A stretch of DNA of 7,418 nt from Psychrobacter sp. (GTDB lineage: Bacteria; Pseudomonadota; Gammaproteobacteria; Pseudomonadales; Moraxellaceae), in contig JAAXIL010000187.1 of NCBI GenBank assembly GCA_012270355.1, positions 1 through 7,418 of the forward strand. Direction: 5' to 3'. Under the pieces are notes generated by a model that made no database searches, was not told the DNA's origin, and saw only the letters and a program-made list of their open reading frames with translations. The translations under genes and the position numbers were made by a program. Shown here one piece after another: positions 1 to 5,462 of this stretch (its first letter is position 1; each line of letters begins with the position of its first letter).

Positions 1-206
1 TTCATTGTCGTATTCTCTTGGAGCGTTGAGTCTCCGACAATCCCGGGGCGGTTCAAGCTGGTCACATTTGGCTAAATGAAGAACAAATTGTGTTAGCTGA
101 AGTAGTTTAGGGCGGCTTCAAACACAGTGGTATCGGGCGTGAACTTGGCAAATAAGGCTTGTCTGCCTATCAAGCCAGTAAATATGTGTTACATCCTAAG
201 CCATAA
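1..206 (+). pseudogene. 3' remnant of an aldehyde dehydrogenase gene
   Basis: In the frame whose codons start at 60, 63 and so on, the translation reads like the C-terminal end of an NAD-dependent aldehyde dehydrogenase: AGHIWLNEE, then GGFKHSGIGRELGK, then GLSAYQASKYVLHPKP and a natural stop at 204-206. The GGFKxSGxGRELG block is the family's C-terminal signature, and its style recalls betaine-aldehyde/GbsA-like members. The frame is broken by TGA at 27-29, TAG at 108-110 (probably from the TGG of a WGGFK motif) and TAA at 153-155. Around 11-25 a second frame reads YSLGA, which fits the usual YGLGA/YGLAG block, so a frameshift is also likely. The catalytic Cys/Glu regions would lie left of the window. 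This is a dead gene fragment just upstream of gabD. Exact subfamily and original substrate cannot be told. Confidence 0.8.
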
Positions 207-229
207 TTTAGGTTTGATGGCGAAATTTT

Positions 230-245
230 CATAACTCTCATAACT
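230..245 (+). repeat. Tandem CATAACT direct repeat upstream of gabD
   Basis: CATAACT occurs at 230-236 and again at 239-245, a 9-nt period, about 20 bases before the gabD start. It could be part of a promoter (CATAAC as a weak -10 with TTGATG at 214-219 and a long spacer) or a regulator site, but nothing shows which. It may be chance in an AT-rich spacer. Confidence 0.2.
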
Positions 246-255
246 GATAAATCTA

Positions 256-260
256 TAGGA
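256..260 (+). promoter_or_regulatory. Ribosome binding site of gabD
   Basis: TAGGA ends 6 bases before the ATG at 267. It supports that start, which also gives an N-terminus that lines up with E. coli GabD (short leader, then an LF/LL motif). Confidence 0.6.
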
Positions 261-266
261 AATAAT

Positions 267-1760
267 ATGCTAACTCTTAAACACACTAATTTATTAAAGA
301 CCCAATGCCTTGTTGGTTTGGACAGCGAAGGTTCGGACACCAACGAATTAAATGATGGGGGCTGGGTGTCTGCTGATAGTGGTGAAACCATAAAAGTGAC
401 CAATCCATTTAACGGTGAGACTATCGCTACCGTGCCAATTCTAAGTCGTGAGCAAGTTTTAGATGCCGTCGGTGTGTCCAAGAAAGTGCAACCAATATGG
501 GCAAACAAAACCGCTGATGAACGTAGTGCATTACTTAGTAAATGGGCAGATCTTATCGATGCCCATAAAGAAGATTTAGCCCGTATTATGACTGCCGAAC
601 AGGGCAAGCCCCTTAAAGAATCCCGAGGGGAGATGGATTATGCCAACAGTTATATTCGTTGGTTTAGTGCCGAAGCTAAACGGATTTATGGCGACACCAT
701 CCCTGCCAAAAATTCTAATGAACGAATTGTTGTGCTCAAACAACCGGTGGGTGTCTGTGCTGCCATTACGCCTTGGAACTTTCCTGCTGCCATGATTACT
801 CGCAAAGTTGCCCCTGCTCTTGCCGCAGGTTGTACCATGATTGTGAAGCCCGCTTCTGAGACGCCGCTTACCGCATTGGCACTCGGTGAGCTGGCATTGC
901 AGGCAGGTATTCCAAAGGGTGTTTTGCAAATCGTCACGGGTAAATCTAAAGTGCTCGGTGAGGTGCTTACAGGTGATGAGCGTATCCAAAAACTGACCTT
1001 TACAGGCTCAACCGAAGTCGGACGGACTTTGATGGCACAGTGTGCTGACACCATCAAAAAGCTATCGATGGAGCTCGGTGGCAATGCCCCCTTTATCGTG
1101 TTTGAAGATGCTGATTTGGAAGCAGCCGCAGAAGGCTTGATAGCAGCCAAATATCGCAATGCAGGGCAAACTTGCATCTGTGCCAACCGCATTTATGTAC
1201 ATCGTGATATTAAAGAAAAATTTGTAGACATCTATGTCAAACAAGTCGCTGAACTGAAAGTGGGTAACGGTATGGAAGAAGGCACAGACCTTGGACCGCT
1301 CATTAACCAAGAAGCGGTCGATAAAGCCAAAGATTTGTTGCAATCCTCAATGGAGGCAGGTGCTACCCTAAATGCTGGGGGACGCCCTCATGAGGCAGGC
1401 GATTTATGCTGTGAGCCACCAGGAATAACTGACGTGACACAGAACAGGGACATTGCAAATACCGAAATTTTTGCCCCCATCACTGCCATCATGACTTTTG
1501 ATGATGAAGCCGATGTGATTCAACGTGCCAACGACACCATTTTTGGCTTGGCAGCTTACTTTTATACCAATGATTTAGCCCGCTCGTGGCGGGTTTGCGA
1601 AGCGTTGGAGTATGGCATGGTTGGGCAAAATACTGGTGCGATTTCTAACGCTGCCGCCCCATTTGGTGGGGTGAAGCAATCTGGCTTTGGGCGTGAAGGG
1701 TCTAAATATGGCATCGAAGACTATGTCGTGACCAAATACTGGTGCCAAAAGATTGGCTAA
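267..1760 (+). CDS. gabD: NAD(P)-dependent succinate-semialdehyde dehydrogenase
   Basis: A cytoplasmic aldehyde dehydrogenase that oxidises succinate semialdehyde to succinate, the second step of GABA breakdown. The 497-residue product matches E. coli GabD (482 aa) from end to end. Visible family elements are ITPWNFP with the oxyanion Asn171, Lys194 in VKPASETP, the FTGSTEVG cofactor loop (245-252), general base Glu269 in MELGGNAPF, catalytic Cys303 in GQTCICANR (with the second Cys305 typical of SSADH), ExF at 400-402 and PFGGVKQSGFGREGSKYGIEDY near the end. Oddities: about 13 extra residues at 18-30 in the N-terminal part, an unusual stretch CCEPPG at 381-386 where relatives have a PT motif, and Gln454 in GQNTG where Ile or Val is usual. 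All catalytic residues are present, so it may be active, but these changes fit early decay. The adjoining gabT is dead, so its substrate would have to come from elsewhere. Confidence 0.93.
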   Translation: MLTLKHTNLLKTQCLVGLDSEGSDTNELNDGGWVSADSGETIKVTNPFNGETIATVPILSREQVLDAVGVSKKVQPIWANKTADERSALLSKWADLIDAHKEDLARIMTAEQGKPLKESRGEMDYANSYIRWFSAEAKRIYGDTIPAKNSNERIVVLKQPVGVCAAITPWNFPAAMITRKVAPALAAGCTMIVKPASETPLTALALGELALQAGIPKGVLQIVTGKSKVLGEVLTGDERIQKLTFTGSTEVGRTLMAQCADTIKKLSMELGGNAPFIVFEDADLEAAAEGLIAAKYRNAGQTCICANRIYVHRDIKEKFVDIYVKQVAELKVGNGMEEGTDLGPLINQEAVDKAKDLLQSSMEAGATLNAGGRPHEAGDLCCEPPGITDVTQNRDIANTEIFAPITAIMTFDDEADVIQRANDTIFGLAAYFYTNDLARSWRVCEALEYGMVGQNTGAISNAAAPFGGVKQSGFGREGSKYGIEDYVVTKYWCQKIG

Positions 1761-2181
1761 ATCGCCATCAAAATAGCTCGTGCAAAAACTGGTCGTCATG
1801 GCGTGATTTCATTTGTTGGCGGTTTTCATCAAGTCACACCAAGCTTTGCTAAATCATTGCGCCAAATTTGCGATGAGCATGGCATTTTGCTCATCATAGA
1901 TGAAGTGCAAACTTGCTTTGGTCGTACGGGCACTTATTCTGGCAGTTGCGAACATTCGCCATAAAGGAGTCATACTCGCATTTGATTTAGTTGATGCTAA
2001 TGGTAAACCAGATACAGAATTGACAGCAAAGCTCAAAAGTGAATCGTTTGAAAAAGGTTTACTTCTAGCTTCATGTGGTATGTATGGTAATGCTATCCGT
2101 ATTATGGTGCCATTGACGGTTAATGATGATATTTTAATGAAAGGATTGAACATTATTCGAGAATGTTTAAATAAATCATAA
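1761..2181 (+). pseudogene. gabT: Collapsed 4-aminobutyrate aminotransferase (gabT) remnant
   Basis: Three pieces of a class III, PLP-dependent GABA aminotransferase lie in order. Piece A (1761-1829) reads [22 protein letters not shown], split here as [13 protein letters not shown] and VISFVGGFH, which matches the region around GabT residue 110-135. Piece B (about 1836-1940) follows in the same frame with [19 protein letters not shown] and FGRTG, the conserved region holding the PLP-contacting Asp. The roughly 85 residues between A and B are gone. That frame stops at 1962-1964. Piece C (about 1945-2181) is in another frame and covers the C-terminal end, with [35 protein letters not shown] and a natural stop. 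The PLP-lysine segment between B and C is deleted, as is everything before A. The ATG at 1900 opens a 93-codon frame, but its first 15 or so codons are out-of-frame sequence. No active enzyme can be made. Confidence 0.9.
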
Positions 2182-2412
2182 TCAGTGAGTTACAGCTAAA
2201 CATTTACTATTTAGACGATTCTGATTACAGCTTAAACATAGCAAGCAGACAGATAAATATGGTTAGCTTATATAGACATATCATATAGATGCTCAAACAT
2301 ATTCTAAACACCCTATTAAAGAGAGCTTTTATCTTGGCTCTATAAGTATATTTTGATAAGTGCCAACCTAGCTTATTGAAAGGGTTTTTTAATAGCATAT
2401 ATTGATTTAATT
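2182..2412. other. AT-rich spacer upstream of the rpsB promoter
   Basis: No convincing gene is seen here. A weak AT-rich hairpin, TATTGAAA (2374-2381) with TTTTAATA (2387-2394) around a GGGTT loop, lies just upstream of the rpsB promoter. The A/T tracts at 2376-2413 could act as an UP element for RNA polymerase. No clear terminator for the dead gab locus is visible. Confidence 0.4.
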
Positions 2413-2421
2413 TGATATAAT
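2413..2421 (+). promoter_or_regulatory. Extended -10 promoter of rpsB-tsf
   Basis: TGA followed by TATAAT gives a perfect extended -10 element (TG at 2413-2414, TATAAT at 2416-2421). There is no good -35: the 17-bp position holds TAGCAT (2393-2398). Extended -10 promoters often do without one, and the upstream A/T tracts may help. Transcription should start near 2428, giving a leader of about 185 nt. From memory, E. coli rpsB also uses an extended -10 promoter. Confidence 0.7.
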
Positions 2422-2428
2422 ACGTCAC

Positions 2429-2457
2429 TTGATTTTATGACGGTCGTCATTTATCAA
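2429..2457 (+). promoter_or_regulatory. rpsB leader stem-loop I
   Basis: The predicted 5' end of the transcript can fold at once. TTGAT (2429-2433) pairs with ATCAA (2453-2457), and after a small T-rich internal loop ATGAC (2437-2441) pairs with GTCAT (2446-2450) around a GGTC loop. A hairpin at the very 5' end could protect the message or form part of a ribosomal-protein binding site. Confidence 0.5.
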
Positions 2458-2514
2458 TTAAAACGTTTGTTAATTTACCAATGACACACACATCACGGTT
2501 AAAATTTGCTGGGT

Positions 2515-2565
2515 GTTTATCAACTTGATTAATTCATGTATATACATGAATGCGTGTTGATGAAT
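2515..2565 (+). promoter_or_regulatory. rpsB leader stem-loop II with 20-bp palindrome
   Basis: The outer stem pairs TTTATCAAC (2516-2524) with GTTGATGAA (2556-2564), with one G-U. After an internal loop (2525-2531 / 2552-2555), the inner stem is a perfect 20-bp palindrome at 2532-2551, with arms ATTCATGTAT and ATACATGAAT. In RNA this makes a long imperfect hairpin 50 bases before the rpsB start. Such structures are expected in leaders where S2 represses its own operon, as known in E. coli. The palindrome could instead be a DNA operator. Confidence 0.55.
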
Positions 2566-2571
2566 CAGTGA

Positions 2572-2601
2572 ATTTTGTGGTGTGGAGGCATAACCCAAAA
2601 T
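2572..2601 (+). promoter_or_regulatory. rpsB leader stem-loop III with GGAGG in the loop
   Basis: ATTTTG (2572-2577) pairs with CAAAAT (2596-2601), and beyond a bulged T2578, GG (2579-2580) pairs with CC (2594-2595). The 13-nt loop holds GGAGG at 2584-2588. This Shine-Dalgarno-like site is 26 bases from the ATG, too far for normal initiation. It might be a ribosome standby site or a mimic of the 16S site that S2 recognises. The folding is by eye only. Confidence 0.4.
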
Positions 2602-2603
2602 CT

Positions 2604-2609
2604 AAGGAA
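2604..2609 (+). promoter_or_regulatory. Ribosome binding site of rpsB
   Basis: AAGGAA ends 5 bases before the ATG at 2615, just past the foot of leader stem-loop III. It fixes the start, and the protein begins with the normal S2 N-terminus. Confidence 0.7.
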
Positions 2610-2614
2610 ACACT

Positions 2615-3475
2615 ATGTCAAACCCAACACAAATGCCAATGCGAGATTTGTTGCAAGCAGGGGCACACTTTGGACACCAAACCCGCTTTTGGAATCCAAA
2701 AATGAATCAATATATCTTTGGTTCACGCAATAAAATTCACATCATCAACCTTGAGCACACAGTGAAGGCATTTAATGATGCCCTCAGCTATGCTAATAAT
2801 CTTGCTTCTAAACGCAACAAGATTTTGTTTGTGGGAACCAAGCGTGCTGCAAGTGGTATCATTCGTGAACAAGCTCAGCGAGCTGGAATGCCTTACGTAG
2901 ACCATCGTTGGCTCGGTGGCATGTTGACCAACTGGAAAACTTTGCGTCAATCCATCAATCGCCTAAAGGAACTTGAACAACAAGCTGAAGATGGTACATT
3001 TGCCAAATTAACGAAGCGAGAAGCCCTAGAGCGTACTCGGGATATGGAAAAGTTAGAAAAATCGCTAGGCGGTATCAAAGACATGGGCGGTTTGCCTGAT
3101 GCTTTGTTTGTGGTGGATGTAGATCACGAAGCCATCGCGATTAAAGAGGCCAAAAACCTTGGTATCCCAGTAATTGGTATTGTTGATACTAATTCTAACC
3201 CAGATAATGTTGATTATGTCATTCCTGCCAACGATGATGCGATTCGTGCGGTGACCTTATACGTTAGCAAAATGGCAGATGCTATCATTGCTGGTAAAGA
3301 GTATGCAAAAACTCAAGCAGGTGGTAGCCCTGAGCCAGTAGCTAATGAAACGGCTCCTGCACAAGCCGAAACTGAAGCGCCAACTGATACTAATGTTTCT
3401 GATAATGCAGTAGAGCAAGCTGAAGAAAAGCCTGCGGTTGAACACCCTGCTGAAGGTGAAGCTAACATCAACTAA
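2615..3475 (+). CDS. rpsB: 30S ribosomal protein S2
   Basis: S2 is an essential protein of the small ribosomal subunit. It sits between head and body and helps S1 bind. The 286-residue product opens with [22 protein letters not shown] (the family's first block, residues 9-30) and has [24 protein letters not shown] at 73-80, [11 protein letters not shown] at 99-109, a charged helical hairpin at about 110-155, and [18 protein letters not shown] and [14 protein letters not shown] in the Rossmann-like core. The core ends near residue 233. The last 50 residues are low complexity, rich in Ala, Glu, Pro and Thr and strongly acidic, making the protein about 45 residues longer than the 241 of E. coli S2. 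Such tails are seen in some gamma-proteobacteria and are probably disordered. It is the first gene of the rpsB-tsf operon and is probably repressed by S2 through the leader. The start is supported by the RBS at 2604-2609. Confidence 0.98.
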   Translation: MSNPTQMPMRDLLQAGAHFGHQTRFWNPKMNQYIFGSRNKIHIINLEHTVKAFNDALSYANNLASKRNKILFVGTKRAASGIIREQAQRAGMPYVDHRWLGGMLTNWKTLRQSINRLKELEQQAEDGTFAKLTKREALERTRDMEKLEKSLGGIKDMGGLPDALFVVDVDHEAIAIKEAKNLGIPVIGIVDTNSNPDNVDYVIPANDDAIRAVTLYVSKMADAIIAGKEYAKTQAGGSPEPVANETAPAQAETEAPTDTNVSDNAVEQAEEKPAVEHPAEGEANIN

Positions 3476-3514
3476 ATCGATGATTTAAGATGATTATGTT
3501 GAGTTGATTAGAAT

Positions 3515-3548
3515 CAATGGCATGATGTGAATTTCCGTCATGCCATTG
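3515..3548 (+). promoter_or_regulatory. Strong hairpin between rpsB and tsf, possible attenuator
   Basis: CAATGGCATGA (3515-3525) and TCATGCCATTG (3538-3548) are perfect inverted repeats. With a G-U and a G-C inside, the stem reaches 13 bp around an 8-nt loop. T-rich sequence follows, but the solid T-run (3580-3585) is about 30 bases away, so it is not a classic terminator. It more likely acts as a partial attenuator, a pause site or an RNA-stability and processing hairpin that sets the S2 to EF-Ts ratio. A second small palindrome, TTGATT (3504-3509) with AATCAA (3512-3517), shares three bases with the left arm, so the two folds compete slightly. Confidence 0.6.
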
Positions 3549-3618
3549 TCATTATTAGCATTTATTATAGTTATTTTCGTTTTTTAAATTTTTATTAAAA
3601 TAATACCCATATCAAATA

Positions 3619-3625
3619 AAGAGGT
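3619..3625 (+). promoter_or_regulatory. Ribosome binding site of tsf
   Basis: AAGAGGT lies 5 bases before the ATG at 3631 and supports this start, which gives the usual EF-Ts N-terminus. Confidence 0.65.
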
Positions 3626-3630
3626 AATTT

Positions 3631-4509
3631 ATGGCGACTGTATCTGCCAAACTCGTTAAAGAGCTCCGCGACCGTACTGGTCTCGGTATGATGGAATGTA
3701 AAAAAGCTTTGGAAGAAGCTGATGGTAACATCGAAACTGCCATTGATAACTTGCGTAAGTCTGGACAAGCCAAGGCGGCTAAAAAAGCTGGCAATATCGC
3801 AGCAGATGGTGCAATTGTGATTGCTCAAGAAGGCAATAAGGCGTTGCTTTTAGAAGTAAACTGTCAAACTGACTTTGTCGCAAAAGACGATAACTTTACA
3901 GCGTTTGCCAATAAAGTTGCTGAAATTGCCCTTGCTAACAATACTACCGACGTGGCTAAAATTGCCGAGCTTGATTATGCGGATGGGCAAAGCGTTGAAG
4001 AAGCACGAATTGCTTTGGTGCAAAAAATTGGTGAGAACATCCAAGTCCGCCGTGCACAAATCGTTGAAGGCGACAACCTGGCTTCGTACCGTCACGGTAT
4101 TCGCATAGGCGTCGTGGTATCAACCGAAGGTGGCAATGATGAGACTGGCAAAAACTTAGCGATGCACATTGCAGCATTTAACCCAGTCGCAGTCAATGAT
4201 ACTGACGTGCCCGCTGATGTATTGGCTCGTGAAAAAGAAATCGCAGAAGCCAAAGCTCGTGAATCTGGCAAGCCTGACAACATCATCGAAAAAATGATTG
4301 AAGGCAGCTTGCGTAAGTACCTTGATGAGGTGACGTTGGTGCGTCAGCCATACGTCATGGACAATGATAAAAAAGTCGGCGACGTCCTAAAAGCGGATGG
4401 CGTAACAGTTAAAGACTTTGTTCGTTTTGAAGTGGGTGAAGGCATTGAGAAGAAGCAAGAAGACTTTGCTGCTGAAGTTGCTGCTGCTCAGGCATCTGCT
4501 AATAAATAA
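3631..4509 (+). CDS. tsf: Translation elongation factor Ts
   Basis: EF-Ts is the cytoplasmic nucleotide-exchange factor that releases GDP from EF-Tu so that it can bind GTP and a new aminoacyl-tRNA. The 292-residue product (E. coli 283) has the N-terminal UBA-like domain with [20 protein letters not shown] (residues 8-27) and the signature [12 protein letters not shown] (78-89), whose Asp81 and Phe82 are the pair that enters EF-Tu to disturb the Mg and guanine site. Two core subdomains follow, with [11 protein letters not shown] near 175-185. The C-terminal part holds the coiled-coil region (about 196-232, charged and helical) and the C-terminal module with [15 protein letters not shown] and [12 protein letters not shown]. 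It ends in a short Ala-rich tail. It lies 155 bases after rpsB on the same strand with a hairpin between them, and probably shares the rpsB promoter. No clear promoter of its own was seen. Confidence 0.98.
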   Translation: MATVSAKLVKELRDRTGLGMMECKKALEEADGNIETAIDNLRKSGQAKAAKKAGNIAADGAIVIAQEGNKALLLEVNCQTDFVAKDDNFTAFANKVAEIALANNTTDVAKIAELDYADGQSVEEARIALVQKIGENIQVRRAQIVEGDNLASYRHGIRIGVVVSTEGGNDETGKNLAMHIAAFNPVAVNDTDVPADVLAREKEIAEAKARESGKPDNIIEKMIEGSLRKYLDEVTLVRQPYVMDNDKKVGDVLKADGVTVKDFVRFEVGEGIEKKQEDFAAEVAAAQASANK

Positions 4510-4539
4510 GCTAACGTATAACCTTTAAAATATTAATGA

Positions 4540-4569
4540 ACTCATCTACAAGCGTAGATGGGTTTTTTT
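4540..4569 (+). terminator. Rho-independent terminator of rpsB-tsf
   Basis: ACTCATCTAC (4540-4549) pairs with GTAGATGGGT (4554-4563), 10 bp with one G-U, around an AAGC loop. It is followed directly by seven T residues (4563-4569). It lies 30 bases after the tsf stop. It should end most transcription before rnhB, so rnhB would depend on read-through or a promoter not recognised here. Confidence 0.9.
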
Positions 4570-4602
4570 ATGTCATTCATTGAAAGGATTTCAAGATACT
4601 CA

Positions 4603-5457
4603 ATGTCATATCATGCGATTAAACAAACCCATTTCGTCTCAAAGCAATTAAAGCCTGCTCTAATTGAAGGTAGATTTAATGCTGATAAAATTGGTGAAGT
4701 CCTTGCTACTGAAGAATGCCACTTTACCATCGGGATTGATGAGGTCGGGCGAGGTCCTTTGTATGGCAGTGTCGTCGTGGCGGGACTGATTTTACCCTCT
4801 AATTGGGTAAAAGGGCTGGACGTTTTATGCAATGACAACTTATTGAAGAATAAATTAGCGGATACACCGCTCGCAAATCTAACCGACTCAAAAAAGTTGA
4901 GTGATAAAAAACGGCAAGCCCTTATTCATCCTATTAAGAATGAAGCATTGGCGTATGTGCTTGTTGATGTGCCAGCTAATGTCATTGATGAAATCAATAT
5001 TTTTCAAGCAACGATGCTCGGGATGCGATTGGCAGGTGAGCATTTAATGCATGTCATACAAAATGAATGGCAGACACAATCCCTAGCAAAACAAATTAGT
5101 GTAAAGACGTCACCTAAATTTACGTTAGCTATTGATGGTAATCAGCTACCAAAGTTTGATTGGCAAAAACTGGCGAAGCAGGGTATTTCGCAAAATAATG
5201 TCAATTGCGATATTATGGTTAGGGGATATGCCAGACATCCCGACATTGCTGGGTCAAGCGTGTTAGCAAAAGTCGCCCGGGATAATGATTTAATCAATGA
5301 CGCTAAGCTTCACCCCGAGTATGGGCTGGATAAACACAAAGGCTACCCAACCAAGGCTCATCTACAAGCCATCGCTGAACATGGGGTCTTACCCAAACAT
5401 CGTCGCAGTTTTAAGCCTGTGCGAGATGCGATCCAAGGTACAATTGTTTCACAATAA
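4603..5457 (+). CDS. rnhB: Ribonuclease HII, catalytic Asp replaced by Tyr
   Basis: RNase HII cuts RNA in RNA-DNA hybrids and removes single ribonucleotides from DNA. The 284-residue product is longer than E. coli RNase HII (198 aa). It has about 40 extra residues before the core, an insertion at about 66-92 before TDSKKLS, and another before the third catalytic block. Core motifs in order: IDEVGRGPLYGSVVVAG with Asp46-Glu47 and the GRG loop, LTDSKKLSDKKR, INIFQATMLGM, AIDGN with Asp178, SSVLAKVARD, YGLDKHKGYPTKAH and HRRSFKPV. The fourth acidic residue, Asp126 of E. coli in KGD, is Tyr209 here (RGY, codon TAT at 5227-5229), which one base change from GAT would explain. Loss of that residue should cripple cleavage. 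Two upstream in-frame ATGs exist: 4558 lies inside the tsf terminator stem and 4570 directly follows its T-run, so 4603 is preferred, with a distant GAAAGGA at 4582-4588. The start is uncertain. Confidence 0.88.
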   Translation: MSYHAIKQTHFVSKQLKPALIEGRFNADKIGEVLATEECHFTIGIDEVGRGPLYGSVVVAGLILPSNWVKGLDVLCNDNLLKNKLADTPLANLTDSKKLSDKKRQALIHPIKNEALAYVLVDVPANVIDEINIFQATMLGMRLAGEHLMHVIQNEWQTQSLAKQISVKTSPKFTLAIDGNQLPKFDWQKLAKQGISQNNVNCDIMVRGYARHPDIAGSSVLAKVARDNDLINDAKLHPEYGLDKHKGYPTKAHLQAIAEHGVLPKHRRSFKPVRDAIQGTIVSQ

Positions 5458-5462
5458 AGGCG

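Noticed and set aside
686..1192. Long - strand open frame opposite gabD
   Set aside because: It is a shadow of the well-matched gabD frame, with no RBS or recognisable protein features.
1900..2181. A 93-codon frame that could be called a small gene
   Set aside because: Only its later part is GabT C-terminus; the first codons are out-of-frame gabT sequence, and it lacks the enzyme's active site.
2322..2341. AGAGC / GCTCT inverted repeat with a 10-nt loop as a terminator for the gab locus
   Set aside because: The stem is only 5 bp and no T-run follows.
2225..2428. A 67-codon frame on the - strand in the spacer before rpsB
   Set aside because: It starts at a GTG without an RBS, overlaps the rpsB promoter, and its composition is what AT-rich non-coding DNA gives.
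3566..3571. TATAGT as a -10 box for a separate tsf promoter
   Set aside because: No acceptable -35 or extended -10 accompanies it.
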